64,000 nt of DNA from CBDDBK01 sp965225715 (GTDB lineage: Bacteria; Bacteroidota; Bacteroidia; Cytophagales; Flammeovirgaceae). Of this stretch, positions 1 through 9,149 are shown piece by piece. The notes beneath the pieces were generated by a model that saw only the letters and a program-made list of their open reading frames with translations, was not told the DNA's origin and did no database searches. Within the stretch, counting starts at the first letter, position 1; the number at the start of each line of letters is the position of its first letter. The DNA lies in the NCBI GenBank assembly GCA_965225715.1, contig CBDDBK010000002.1, positions 1,054,001 through 1,118,000 on the forward strand, in the 5' to 3' direction. The position numbers were made by a program, and so were the translations under genes.

Positions 1-241
1 TAATACCTTGTATAGAATAATTTTGAAAAATAGAATCTATATTTTGAAGTGTATTAATATCTTTATTGACAAATACATAACGCTCACTATCTTCAACTTC
101 TTTTAAATAATTCCTATTGGCAGCATAGGTTAATATATCGATATTAATAACCTTACAGTTCTGATATTTTTTGAGTAAGTAATTTATAAAATTAGAGCCT
201 ATAAATCCTGCGCCGCCTGTGATTAAAATACATTTTTCCAT
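1..241 (-). CDS. rmlB: dTDP-glucose 4,6-dehydratase, N-terminal part (cut by window edge)
   Basis: The reverse strand opens with ATG at 241-239 and reads through the window start without a stop. The visible 80 residues begin MEKCILITGGAGFIGSNFIN, the Rossmann glycine motif (GGAGFIGS) of extended short-chain dehydrogenases. This is followed by a conserved acidic strand end (VINIDILTYAAN) and a region reading DSERYVFVNKDI. That pattern is typical of RmlB, which converts dTDP-glucose to dTDP-4-keto-6-deoxyglucose for surface sugars. The active-site YxxxK lies outside the window, so another epimerase of the same family is possible. Confidence 0.75.
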   Translation of the reverse strand, partial: MEKCILITGGAGFIGSNFINYLLKKYQNCKVINIDILTYAANRNYLKEVEDSERYVFVNKDINTLQNIDSIFQNYSIQGI

Positions 242-295
242 CTCGATAATTACAAATGAACAATTTACAAAATATTAAAATTAAAAATACAGTGG

Positions 296-389
296 TATAG
301 CAATGCTATTTTTATCTCAGAAATGGGCATTTTCGAAATCAAGATGTTAAATTCTTTCAAAAATCCTTTTCCTATTTGAAAAGACTATA
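296..389 (-). repeat. TATAG-ended intergenic repeat, reverse copy
   Basis: Starts with TATAGCAATGCTAT and ends with TTTGAAAAGACTATA. This is one of the near-complete 90-96-bp copies of a repeat family scattered between genes here (others near 1831, 3036, 6539, 20696, 36318, 40227, 53839, 54716 and 61175). It lies between the starts of rmlB and the 3' end of the GldE-like gene. Confidence 0.75.
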
Positions 390-442
390 TTAAAACAATT
401 ATTTGGACTTTATATAAAAAAAAGATTTTTAAGAGGTTTATG

Positions 443-1783
443 TTAATACTCTTCTTGGGTTTTTAAGGTCATTTCAATTTTATTAATACGCGAGGTGTGC
501 ATAGATAAAATTTTGAAAATACAATCATTATTTTCTATAGTATCATTAATTTTAGGTAGGTTTTTATGGATAGCAATAAAGTAGCCACCTAGTGTTTCAT
601 AATCGCCTTCGGGTAGAGAAAAAGGTAATTTTTCGTTAAGCGCTGAAATTTTATATCGCGCACTAACATGGTAGGTATTTTTGTCTTTTTGTTTCAAATC
701 CAATTGGTCAAAATAATCGTGTTCATCATTTATTTCACCTATAATCGCTTCGACAATATCTTCTAAAGTGATAATTCCTGCTGTTCCTCCAAATTCATCG
801 ACGACTAGGGCTAGACTTTTTTTATTATTTGTAAAAGTGGTTATGACATTATGTAACCAACTGCTTTCAGTAACTATCATGATGTCATTGAGCATATCAC
901 CGATGATTTCTGGTTTTTTAAAAAAATCCAATACATGACAATAACCAATTATACTTTCTATATTTTCTCTATAAACTAAAATTCGAGATTTTCCTGTTTT
1001 AATAAATACTTTTTTTGTTTCTTCTATAGAAGTATTATAGTTTACAGCTACGATTTCGTTGCGAGGAATCATACAATTTCTGACTTTTAAAGACGTAAAA
1101 TCAATGATTTTTTGAAAGATTTTTTTATCCAATATTGTATCCTCTTTTTGATTTTCAGCTAAAGATTGAAAGGAAGCGGTATGGTCATTTTCATCAACAG
1201 TATCCACATTATTTAAAAAACTACCCAAATCTTGAACGCTTAAAGTAGATTGTTTTTGTTCGGATATACCCATCTGTTTTTTATATTTAAAAAGCAGAAT
1301 ATTAGTGAGTTTTGTTACAACCCAAGATAGAGGATAGAGAATGTAATAACATAATTTTATGGGGATACTCAAAAGAAGTAAGAGTCTGCGTGGATTGGTT
1401 AATGAAATACTCTTAGGTATAAATTCAGCACTTACTAAAACTATCAAAGTTGATATAGAGGTACTGATTAGGAGGCTGACTATTCTTTTTAAACCAGAAA
1501 AACTATTTAGTATCAAATAACTATCTAACCAATTAAGTATAGAAGGGTCAAAAGTTTTAGCCATAAAACTACTATATATAACTAAGCTAATTGTATTGCC
1601 AATTAATATAGTAGTTATAAAAAAGTCAGAGTTTTGAAAAAAAGGTATTATGAGTTGAGCATAAAAATTGCTTTTTTCTTCTACCTTAATCGATAATTTA
1701 TTTACTGACAAAAAAGCTATTTCTATAGATGAAAAAATAGCTGATAAAGACAACGCTAAAACAATAACAACGTAATTAGTCAT
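443..1783 (-). CDS. CNNM/HlyC-CorC family membrane protein with CBS pair (GldE-like)
   Basis: The 446-residue protein has a DUF21/CNNM membrane part (hydrophobic segments at about 5-30, 55-80, 100-125 and 135-160, with the conserved SAEFIPKS). A CBS pair follows (about 225-345, with RNCMIPRNEIVAV and the family signature VVDEFGGTAGIITLEDIVEAIIGEI). A C-terminal CorC_HlyC domain carries YETLGGYF. The family includes magnesium/cobalt exporters. In Bacteroidota a close relative is GldE of the gliding/T9SS machinery. The T9SS sorting domain elsewhere in the window makes a GldE role possible, but no gld neighbour is present, so the assignment stays at family level. Confidence 0.8.
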   Translation of the reverse strand: MTNYVVIVLALSLSAIFSSIEIAFLSVNKLSIKVEEKSNFYAQLIIPFFQNSDFFITTILIGNTISLVIYSSFMAKTFDPSILNWLDSYLILNSFSGLKRIVSLLISTSISTLIVLVSAEFIPKSISLTNPRRLLLLLSIPIKLCYYILYPLSWVVTKLTNILLFKYKKQMGISEQKQSTLSVQDLGSFLNNVDTVDENDHTASFQSLAENQKEDTILDKKIFQKIIDFTSLKVRNCMIPRNEIVAVNYNTSIEETKKVFIKTGKSRILVYRENIESIIGYCHVLDFFKKPEIIGDMLNDIMIVTESSWLHNVITTFTNNKKSLALVVDEFGGTAGIITLEDIVEAIIGEINDEHDYFDQLDLKQKDKNTYHVSARYKISALNEKLPFSLPEGDYETLGGYFIAIHKNLPKINDTIENNDCIFKILSMHTSRINKIEMTLKTQEEY

Positions 1784-1830
1784 ATAGACTTAAGGTACAG
1801 CAGAATCAGGAGAGTAATAATATTTTTATT

Positions 1831-1922
1831 ATGTAGTCACTTCACTTGAAAAAAGATTTTGGAAGGTTTAACTTATTGATTTTGAATATAAATCTTTCCA
1901 AAATAAAAATAGCATTGCTATA
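1831..1922 (+). repeat. TATAG-ended intergenic repeat, forward copy
   Basis: Near-complete forward copy: TAGTCACTTCACTTGAAAAAA at the left, ATAGCATTGCTATA at the right. The right end folds on itself (ATAGC/GCTAT). It lies upstream of the GldE-like gene. Positions 1784-2099 otherwise hold no gene that I can support. Confidence 0.75.
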
Positions 1923-2099
1923 TCCACTTAAAGTTTAAAATAAAAAGCTTTTTTAAAGTCTGAACGCTCACTTAAAAGAATATGGTTCATCATGAAATTG
2001 TTTAGAGTTTTGTTAAAGTCTAACCGTTTTAAAGCAAATATATTGCCTCAATTAAATATATAATGAAAAACAGGCATATTTTTACGCATATTTGTAAAA

Positions 2100-2960
2100 T
2101 TAGAATACACCATTTCGTAAGTCATGGATTTTTTTAAACCATAAAGAACGGTATCGTTTATTTCTTAATAATGTATAATGATTATCGCTTAGAATTGTTT
2201 TTGTTTTTAGAAATGTAAACTGAAGACTGGTACCATAAATCCAAATTTCTTTTTTTTCTTTTAAAATAATATTTAAAGGTTTTCCAAACACAATATAAAT
2301 CATACCTTTATCTGTTTTCCAACCTGCCTTAAAAGTTGTATAGTTTTCATTGGCATAGCGTACTCTCTGGAAAAAAGATTTCATAAAATATCTTGCTTTT
2401 TCTAAATCACCTTTGCTCATTTGCCATAAAAAATTATCAAGTTCTTTTTTTTTATTTTTGCTATGGACTAGGGCTTGTTTTTCTTGATTATTAGATACAT
2501 ATATCAGAGGATCGATAATATCGTTTATTTTTTTTAAACTTGGAAAAGATTGATCTACAACTCTAAAGCTAAATCCTATAGTATTGATTGTATCTTTTTG
2601 AACAAAATAAAGTTCAGGTTTTAAAAAACGTACATATTCGTTAGTAGAAATAGTGAATAAACTATCAAAATCAATATTTTTTTTAGCCAGCTGATTCGAT
2701 TCTACATAGGGTGGAGGCGGAAAATAAAAGATATGTTTAAAACGGTAAACATAAAGATTTATTTTTTCAGGATTAGAAAATAAAACTTCTTCATTAACTT
2801 TTATATAATTAATGTTAGAAGAAGACTTTTGTTTTTTTTCAAGACGAATATTAAGCCGGTTATCATGACTTATAGAATCTGTTTGGGCTTGTAAATTTAA
2901 AAACAGGAAAATTTTACAAGTTAAAAAAATAACAAGAATACTTAAAAATTTTAAAAACAT
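2100..2960 (-). CDS. GWxTD domain-containing protein
   Basis: 286 residues with a hydrophobic signal (residues 1-26, ending LQAQ). The C-terminal half carries the GWxTD signature as AGWKTDKGMIYIVFGKP, followed by KKEIWIYG. Proteins with this domain are restricted largely to Bacteroidota and related phyla. They are usually secreted or periplasmic and of unknown biochemical role. The gene is divergent from the amidase at 3155. It is shorter than many family members (about 400-500 residues) because the N-terminal domain is small. The family call rests on the motif; function is unknown. Confidence 0.7.
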   Translation of the reverse strand: MFLKFLSILVIFLTCKIFLFLNLQAQTDSISHDNRLNIRLEKKQKSSSNINYIKVNEEVLFSNPEKINLYVYRFKHIFYFPPPPYVESNQLAKKNIDFDSLFTISTNEYVRFLKPELYFVQKDTINTIGFSFRVVDQSFPSLKKINDIIDPLIYVSNNQEKQALVHSKNKKKELDNFLWQMSKGDLEKARYFMKSFFQRVRYANENYTTFKAGWKTDKGMIYIVFGKPLNIILKEKKEIWIYGTSLQFTFLKTKTILSDNHYTLLRNKRYRSLWFKKIHDLRNGVF

Positions 2961-3035
2961 GTTTTTAATGATAAATTGAATTATAAAGGATGATTTAATT
3001 TTATTAACTTCCTGATTATTTAGATATAATAATCC

Positions 3036-3128
3036 TATAGCAAAGCTATTTTATTTTGCGAAACGTTAAGTTTCAATACCAATAGGTTAGAATCCCAAAA
3101 ACTCTTTTTTTCAAGTAATCTGAGTATA
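3036..3128 (-). repeat. TATAG-ended intergenic repeat, reverse copy
   Basis: Runs from TATAGCAAAGCTATTTTATT to TTCAAGTAATCTGAGTATA. It fills most of the gap between the divergent GWxTD and amidase genes, so any promoter for the amidase would lie in or just after it. Confidence 0.75.
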
Positions 3129-3154
3129 AGACAAATATTTTTCTAACTAAAAAA

Positions 3155-4327
3155 ATGGTTGTGAGAAGACATTTAATCTTTTTTATTTTATGCTTTTTTG
3201 GGTTTTCTAATCTTTTTAGTCAGTCTTTTACTTACTTAAAAGCAGTGGCACGTCCCGGTGAAACGGTATACTCCTTTTTAGATTGGTATGCTTTGGAAAG
3301 TTCTACTTGTAATATTGAGCAATTTAAAAAAATTAATAAACTTTCCTCGGCTATTCATCTTAAAAGTAACCAGGTTTATTTGCTGCCTATTTATGTTTGT
3401 ACTTATAACGGTAAAAGTATTCGCTCTACTATCAACATAAAAGATTATGACAAAGCAGTTGATATTAAAGATTATAATGAAGAAGTTAAAAAGAATGGTC
3501 TACGCGTAAATCATTATGAGACCAGCCGAATTCTATGGGTACCTTTTGACGCTTTAAATTGCCCAAAATCCAAATTACCTTTACGAGGTCGATATGCTAT
3601 TTTTGGAAAAGGACAAGAAAAAGTATATTTGAAAAGTCAAAGTTTAGCAGGTGCTGTCTTTTATATTATATCTGGACACGGTGGTCCCGATCCGGGTACT
3701 ATTGGTAAAAGAAATAAACAAAATCTTTGCGAAGACGAATATGCATATGATATAGCTCTGCGTTTGGCTAAAAATCTGCTTGCTCATAAGGCTACAGCCT
3801 ATTTAATAGTACGTGACGAAAATGACGGCATCCGAAATCAAACTATTCTAGTTTGTGATAAAGATGAATATTATTGGAATAATGTTCCTATTTCTTCCGC
3901 ACAGCTGGAACGCCTAAAAAAAAGAACAGATATTGTAAATAAATTATACTCAGATAATAAAAATAAAAATGTTTATTACCAAAGACTTTTAAGTATACAT
4001 ATAGATTCTTATGGACGTGATGTAAATAAAGACATGTATTTTAATTATAAAACAGATGATTCTAAAAGCAAAAATCTGGCAAATGCTCTTCAAACAACGA
4101 TTCAGAGTAAATATAAAAAACATCAAAAGAATCGAATATATTCGGGTAATACCTCAGAACGTAGCCTTTATATTCTTGATAATAGTAATGTGGCAAGTGT
4201 ATTGATGGAATTAGGAAATATTAAAAATACAGAAGATCAAATTCGGCTAATATTACCGGCTAACCGTCAGGCTATAGCTGATTGGCTTTGTGAAGGCTTA
4301 ATAAAAGATTTTAAGAATAATAAATAG
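3155..4327 (+). CDS. N-acetylmuramoyl-L-alanine amidase (Amidase_3), secreted
   Basis: 390 residues with a signal peptide (about 1-22, ending LFSQS). An N-terminal region (about 25-140) resembles a LysM-type or similar wall-binding module (GETVYSFLDWY, INKLSS, VYLLPIYV). The amidase domain spans about 165-385. It shows the zinc-binding HGGPDPGTIG (H175), a glutamate at E193, a second histidine in SIHIDSYG and the C-terminal catalytic glutamate in VLMELGN. The enzyme cuts the amide between muramic acid and the stem peptide, so it acts in the periplasm during wall turnover or division. The domain call is firm; the LysM reading is an inference. Confidence 0.85.
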   Translation: MVVRRHLIFFILCFFGFSNLFSQSFTYLKAVARPGETVYSFLDWYALESSTCNIEQFKKINKLSSAIHLKSNQVYLLPIYVCTYNGKSIRSTINIKDYDKAVDIKDYNEEVKKNGLRVNHYETSRILWVPFDALNCPKSKLPLRGRYAIFGKGQEKVYLKSQSLAGAVFYIISGHGGPDPGTIGKRNKQNLCEDEYAYDIALRLAKNLLAHKATAYLIVRDENDGIRNQTILVCDKDEYYWNNVPISSAQLERLKKRTDIVNKLYSDNKNKNVYYQRLLSIHIDSYGRDVNKDMYFNYKTDDSKSKNLANALQTTIQSKYKKHQKNRIYSGNTSERSLYILDNSNVASVLMELGNIKNTEDQIRLILPANRQAIADWLCEGLIKDFKNNK

Positions 4328-4451
4328 GAAATATAAAGTATAAATTACGAAGTATGAGATTTAAACATCAATCTTTTATAAAATGGTTTTTATCTCTTTT
4401 TTATAAAAAAACCTTATTAAATTAACTACAACTCAATGACTCATTCAAAAT

Positions 4452-5255
4452 ATGATTGTTTTACTTTCTCCGGCTAAAAACCTTAATTTTGATTGCGCTT
4501 ATAAAGGAAAAATAAGCGAACCTCTATTTTTAGATGAAGTATCTAAAATCTTAACACCTTTACAAAAAATGGAAATAAAAGACTTAGAAAAACTCATGAA
4601 AATCAGTCCTAAATTAGCTACAGATAATTATAAGCGTTTTCAAAATTTTGTATTTCCAGCCGATAATAACACTCATTATCCAGCTATTTTTTTATATGCG
4701 GGACAAGTTTACCAAACTTTACAAGCTGCTTCTTTATCAAAAAATGCTTTGGATTTTGCTCAAGATCATCTTCGTATTCTTTCAGGTTTATATGGGTTTT
4801 TAAAACCTTTGGATAATATCCAACCTTACCGTTTAGAGATGAAAACAAGACTTTCAATTGGTGAATATAAAAACTTATATGCTTTTTGGAAAGAAAAACT
4901 AACCCAGAAGCTCAATAATGAGCTTAGCCAACAGAAAAATCAATTGGTTATTAATTTAAGTTCAGATGAATATTTCAAAGCTATTGATCCTAAAAAAATT
5001 AATGGAAAAATAATAACCATAACATTTAAAACATTTAAAAATGGTGTTTATAAAAGTATCATGAGTTATTTGAAAATAGCAAGGGGACTAATGACAAGAC
5101 ATATTCTTGAAAATAAAATAACAAAATTAGAAGACATTAAACTTTTTGCACAAAACAATTATTCTTATAATCCTGATCTTAGCATAGAAGCTAATAATTA
5201 CTGGGTTTTTACCAATAAAAATCCTTTTTCAAGTGATGTATATGGTAAATTATAA
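4452..5255 (+). CDS. yaaA: peroxide stress protein YaaA (DUF328/UPF0246)
   Basis: 267 residues, the usual family length, starting MIVLLSPAKNLNFD with the family's SPAKNL motif. Further matches are YAGQVYQTL, LRILSGLYGFLKPLD, IQPYRLEM and, near the C-terminus, FKNGVYKSIMSYLKIARG. E. coli YaaA limits intracellular free iron and protects DNA from hydrogen peroxide. The stop codon overlaps the convergent trpB stop by six bases. Confidence 0.9.
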   Translation: MIVLLSPAKNLNFDCAYKGKISEPLFLDEVSKILTPLQKMEIKDLEKLMKISPKLATDNYKRFQNFVFPADNNTHYPAIFLYAGQVYQTLQAASLSKNALDFAQDHLRILSGLYGFLKPLDNIQPYRLEMKTRLSIGEYKNLYAFWKEKLTQKLNNELSQQKNQLVINLSSDEYFKAIDPKKINGKIITITFKTFKNGVYKSIMSYLKIARGLMTRHILENKITKLEDIKLFAQNNYSYNPDLSIEANNYWVFTNKNPFSSDVYGKL

Positions 5256-6425
5256 ATTAAAATACTCTATATAGGTTTTTAGATCTTTATCTCCTCTTCC
5301 TGATAAACTGATAACCACAGTCTCATTTGGGGCTATTTTCAATTTTTCTAGGTATGCTAAAGCATGAGCACTTTCAATAGCTGGAATGATACCTTCTAAT
5401 TGTATACATTTTTGGGCTGCTTTCATAGCTTCAGAATCGGTTATAGGAAAATATTGAGCTTGTTGAGTTTTATGTAAATAGGCATGTAAAGGTCCTATAC
5501 CCGGATAATCTAAGCCTGCTGATATTGAATAAGGTTCTATGACCTGTCCATCTTTTGTTTGCATAACCAAAGAACGACTCGCGTGTAAAATACCTTCTGT
5601 TCCAAGGCGTGTTGTTGCTGCGCTTTTTCCTGTGTCTATTCCTTTGCCTGCTGCTTCAAGTCCGATAAGTTGAGTTTTAGCATCTGAAAAATGATAAAAA
5701 ATACCTGCTGCATTGCTGCCGCCACCTACACATGCCAAAAGATAATCGGGTTCCTCATGACCTGTTTCAGCTTTTAATTGCCAGCGTAATTCTTTACTTA
5801 TAATTGATTGAAAGCGAGTTACCATATCAGGATAAGGATGAGGACCAACCACAGAACCAATAATATAATGTGTATCGTAAGGGTTATTTATCCAATCTCT
5901 AATCGCATCATTAGTAGCATCTTTTAGGGTTTGGCTACCCGATACAGATTCAATGACAGTAGCACCTAAAAGCTTCATGCATTGCACATTTGAACTTTGA
6001 CGTTTTACGTCAATTTTGCCCATATACACTACACATTTTAAATTTAATAATGCACAAACCGTTGCTGTAGCTAGCCCATGCTGTCCTGCACCTGTTTCGG
6101 CAATAATGCGTTTTTTACCCAAATGGTTAGCCAGCAAAGCCTGCCCAATAGTATTATTAATCTTATGAGCACCTGTATGGTTAAGGTCTTCACGTTTTAG
6201 ATATACGTTTGTATTAAAATGGGATGATAAGCGCTTAGCGTAATACAAAGGAGAAGGACGACCGACATAATCTTTTAAAAGTTTATTAAATTTTTTTTGA
6301 AAATCAGAGTTTTGAATAATATCTAAATATTGATTTTGAAGTTCTTGAACATTAGCGTACAACATTTCAGGAACATAAGCACCACCAAAATCTCCATAAA
6401 ACCCTTTTTCATTTGGTATAAACAT
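5250..6425 (-). CDS. trpB: tryptophan synthase beta chain
   Basis: 391 residues, full length. The PLP lysine is in LNHTGAHKINNT (K88), and the phosphate-binding GGGSNAAG is present, as are GRPSPLYYAKRL and the C-terminal SGRGDKDL. The enzyme joins indole and serine to make tryptophan, normally with TrpA. No trpA lies next to it, and trpE sits 34 kb away at 40351, so the trp genes are scattered in this genome. The start is preceded at 6490-6497 by a good Bacteroidota -7 box. Confidence 0.95.
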   Translation of the reverse strand: MFIPNEKGFYGDFGGAYVPEMLYANVQELQNQYLDIIQNSDFQKKFNKLLKDYVGRPSPLYYAKRLSSHFNTNVYLKREDLNHTGAHKINNTIGQALLANHLGKKRIIAETGAGQHGLATATVCALLNLKCVVYMGKIDVKRQSSNVQCMKLLGATVIESVSGSQTLKDATNDAIRDWINNPYDTHYIIGSVVGPHPYPDMVTRFQSIISKELRWQLKAETGHEEPDYLLACVGGGSNAAGIFYHFSDAKTQLIGLEAAGKGIDTGKSAATTRLGTEGILHASRSLVMQTKDGQVIEPYSISAGLDYPGIGPLHAYLHKTQQAQYFPITDSEAMKAAQKCIQLEGIIPAIESAHALAYLEKLKIAPNETVVISLSGRGDKDLKTYIEYFNL

Positions 6426-6489
6426 AATTGGTATAAAAACTGAATTATTGAATTGTTGATAAAATTTATAGGCATTTGTATTTATTTTA

Positions 6490-6497
6490 CAAACTTA
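6490..6497 (-). promoter_or_regulatory. putative -7 box of trpB promoter
   Basis: The reverse strand reads TAAGTTTG, matching the Bacteroidota consensus TAnnTTTG, 65 bases before the trpB start. No convincing -33 TTG was seen. Confidence 0.35.
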
Positions 6498-6538
6498 ATA
6501 AAATCTTGGAAACTAAGGAGATGGCATAGGCTTATCTT

Positions 6539-6631
6539 TATAGCCTTGCTATTAAAAATAAGGAAAGAATATTTTCTCATTGTCAATGACTTCAATATCT
6601 AAAAATCTTTTTTCTATTTTAGAAGACTATA
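6539..6631 (-). repeat. TATAG-ended intergenic repeat, reverse copy
   Basis: TATAGCCTTGCTATT at the left, TATTTTAGAAGACTATA at the right. With the copy at 20696 it forms a subfamily sharing a TTTTCTCATT(G/A)TCAATGACTT core. It lies in the 534-base divergent gap between trpB and the xylA-like gene. The rest of the gap shows only a 15-base unit (AAATATAAGGTTTTT) repeated twice at 6773-6802. Confidence 0.7.
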
Positions 6632-6959
6632 CTCATTCTATTTGATTTATTTAGAGGTTTTAATTTTTAGTAGTATAAATACAAGAGTGATTTATTTTTT
6701 AATGCTTAAATGTCGATGTTAAAATTTGCCATCCTATTTTCTATAACACCACCCATTTTTAATTTCTATTTTAAATATAAGGTTTTTAAATATAAGGTTT
6801 TTAAATTATATTTGGCTTGAATATTGTCTTATAGTCTTCTTATTCTAAATTTTAGCATCCTAAGCTAAAAGATCTTGTCTACCAACTTATTAAAGTTTGG
6901 TTAATTTTACTTGCATGAAGTAGAAAGTATCGTATTTTAATTACAATATAAATAAATTT

Positions 6960-8291
6960 ATGAATGTTTTATTAGGGCTGAAGGAATATTTTAAGAATAT
7001 ATCCAAAATTGAATATGAAGGTAAAGAATCAGATAACCCTCTGGCTTATAGATGGTACGATAAGAATAAAATTATTTCAGGTAAAACCATGGAAGAACAT
7101 TTTAAATTTGCTATTTCATATTGGCATATTTTTAATGGTATAGGTTCAGATTTTTTTAGTCAAGGGTCTCAATTGCTTCCTTGGTTGACCAACAGCAATA
7201 TTTATGAACAAGCAAAAGACAAAGCAGATGCTGCTTTTGAATTTATAACAAAGCTTGATATACCTTATTTTTGTTTTCATGATTATGACCTTATTAATGA
7301 AGGAAATACACTACGTGAATCGGAAAGACGACTCGAACATATTACTGACTACATCAAAGAAAAACAAAAGGATTCAGGAGTAAAAATATTATGGGGAGCT
7401 GCTAACTTATCTTTGAACAAACGTTATGTAAATGGCGCAGCTACAAATCCTAATTTTAAAATTTTAACTTATGCTGCTGCTCAAGTAAAAATGGCAATAG
7501 ATACTACTATAAAACTTGGTGGTCAAAATTATGTGTTTTGGGGTGGTTGTGAAGGTTATAATACAATTTTAAATACTAATATAAAAAAGGAGTTAAATCA
7601 TTTAGCTCGTTTTTATCATATGGTAAAAGATTATGCCAGAAAACAAGGTTTTAAAGGCAACTTTTTTATAAAAACTAAGCCTGAGCTAACTTTTAAACAC
7701 CAACATGAATTTGATGCTTCTACGACTATTAATTTTCTTAGAGAGTATGACTTATTAGATGATTTTAAGTTAGTTATAGAAGCTAACCATACCATATCAG
7801 CCCGGAATACTTTTAAACATGAACTTCAAATAGCTGCTAATGCTAACGTTTTAGGAAGTATAAATGCTAATAGAGGAAATTGGCAAAATGAATGGAATAT
7901 TCATCAGTTCCCTAATAATTTACATGAACTTATCCAAGCTATGTTAATTATTTTGGAAAACGATGGTTTTAAAGGCGGTGGCATTAACTTTGAAGCAAAA
8001 TTAAGAAGAAACGCTACTGATTTAGATGATCTTTTCCATGCCCATATTGGTGCAATAGATGTTTTTGCAAGAGCCTTAATTGTTGCTAATCATATTTTAA
8101 CTGAATCAGACTACTCAAAATTGCGGGAAAAACGTTATGCTTCTTTTGACGATCCTGAAGCTCAAAAATTTGAAAATGGACTTCTCGAACTAAGCAGATT
8201 GGTTAAATTAGCAAAAACTTATGGAGAAGATACAACACTCGAAAGTGGAAAACAGGAGTATATGGAAAATCTTCTTAATCGATATATATAA
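6960..8291 (+). CDS. xylose isomerase homologue with altered metal site
   Basis: 443 residues, collinear with class II xylose isomerases along its whole length (MEEHFKFAISYWHIF, FCFHDYDLINEG with H107 and D108, GGQNYVFWGGCEGY, LRRNATDLDDLF). Most metal-binding acids of the family are replaced. The usual IEPKP reads IKTKP (E to K238). GSIDANRGD reads GSINANRGN (D to N302). The WDTDQFP region reads WNIHQFP (D to N313 and H315). FDAK reads FEAK (E345). Only E274 and H277 of the family ligands remain. The WGGREG arginine is C197. The frame is intact, so this is a diverged homologue or pseudoenzyme rather than a fresh wreck. No xylulokinase or sugar transporter is adjacent. Confidence 0.75.
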   Translation: MNVLLGLKEYFKNISKIEYEGKESDNPLAYRWYDKNKIISGKTMEEHFKFAISYWHIFNGIGSDFFSQGSQLLPWLTNSNIYEQAKDKADAAFEFITKLDIPYFCFHDYDLINEGNTLRESERRLEHITDYIKEKQKDSGVKILWGAANLSLNKRYVNGAATNPNFKILTYAAAQVKMAIDTTIKLGGQNYVFWGGCEGYNTILNTNIKKELNHLARFYHMVKDYARKQGFKGNFFIKTKPELTFKHQHEFDASTTINFLREYDLLDDFKLVIEANHTISARNTFKHELQIAANANVLGSINANRGNWQNEWNIHQFPNNLHELIQAMLIILENDGFKGGGINFEAKLRRNATDLDDLFHAHIGAIDVFARALIVANHILTESDYSKLREKRYASFDDPEAQKFENGLLELSRLVKLAKTYGEDTTLESGKQEYMENLLNRYI

Positions 8292-8322
8292 TAGTAGCTC
8301 TAAGTATACTACCCTAAGTTGC

Positions 8323-8355
8323 TCTCAAACTTTCAAAAATTTTGAGGGTTTTTAT
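8323..8355 (+). terminator. putative terminator of the xylA-like gene
   Basis: Arms CTCTCAAA and TTTGAGGG (8 pairs, one T-G) around an 11-base loop, followed by TTTTTAT. It covers the TTG at 8342 that opens the longest rsmE frame, which argues against that start. Confidence 0.5.
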
Positions 8356-8419
8356 ATTGATAACCAATAATTTATATATTTATAATATAAATTCATTCCA
8401 ACCTTATAATCTAAATAAA

Positions 8420-9130
8420 ATGTTTGATCATCTGATCTATTACCCAAATATTCAAAATACTATTTTATTAGATAAAAAACAAAGTCATTATTTTTTAAAT
8501 GTTTTACGCTTAAAAGTGGGTTCTACAATTTATTTAATTGACGGTTCAGGAAAATATTATAAAGGTCAATTAACCAGTATCCAATCTAAACAGATAAAAG
8601 TAACTATTTTAGAGACTTTAAAATCTCAAGCTAAAGATGAACATTTTATCCATTTAGCTATTGCACCACCCAAATCTGCAGACCGTTTGGCTTGGCTGGT
8701 AGAAAAAACAGCTGAATTAGGTATCCATCAAATTACATTTTTACAGACTAAATTTAGCCAGCGGCATAAGATTGATTTAGACCGTTTATATCGAAAGACA
8801 ATAGCAGCAAGCCAACAAGCCTTACGAGCCAGCTTACCAACACTAACTTTTAGTGATTCTTTTTCTTTTTTTATTCATAATTTAAAGACTCATGACCAAA
8901 AGTTTATAGCTATAGTGCGAAAAAACCAACCCAGCATACCTTTGCTCCAATTAGCTAAAACCAAAAAAAAGTATTGTATTTTAATAGGGCCAGAAGGTGG
9001 TTTTGAAGATGGTGAAATTAAAATGGCCTTAGAACACGATTTTAAACCTATTGCTTTGGGAAGTAACCGACTGAGAACAGAAACTGCAGCTATAAGCGTT
9101 TGTGGAGCTTTACACTTTATTAATAATTAG
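8420..9130 (+). CDS. rsmE: 16S rRNA (uracil-1498-N3)-methyltransferase
   Basis: From ATG 8420 the protein has 236 residues, the usual RsmE length. An upstream in-frame TTG at 8342 lies inside the preceding hairpin and adds 26 residues without family resemblance. Diagnostic parts are the PUA-like N-terminus (FLNVLRLKVGS, IYLIDGSGKYYKG), KSADRLAWLVEKTAELG, QQALRASLP and the SPOUT knot near the C-terminus (LIGPEGGFEDGEI, LGSNRLRTETAAI). It methylates U1498 of 16S rRNA. It is convergent with trkH, 19 bases away. Confidence 0.92.
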   Translation: MFDHLIYYPNIQNTILLDKKQSHYFLNVLRLKVGSTIYLIDGSGKYYKGQLTSIQSKQIKVTILETLKSQAKDEHFIHLAIAPPKSADRLAWLVEKTAELGIHQITFLQTKFSQRHKIDLDRLYRKTIAASQQALRASLPTLTFSDSFSFFIHNLKTHDQKFIAIVRKNQPSIPLLQLAKTKKKYCILIGPEGGFEDGEIKMALEHDFKPIALGSNRLRTETAAISVCGALHFINN

Positions 9131-9149
9131 GAAAATAAAAATTATTAAC

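Noticed and set aside
8342..8419. TTG start giving a 262-residue RsmE
   Set aside because: It lies in the upstream hairpin, adds sequence unlike the family, and ATG 8420 gives the standard length.
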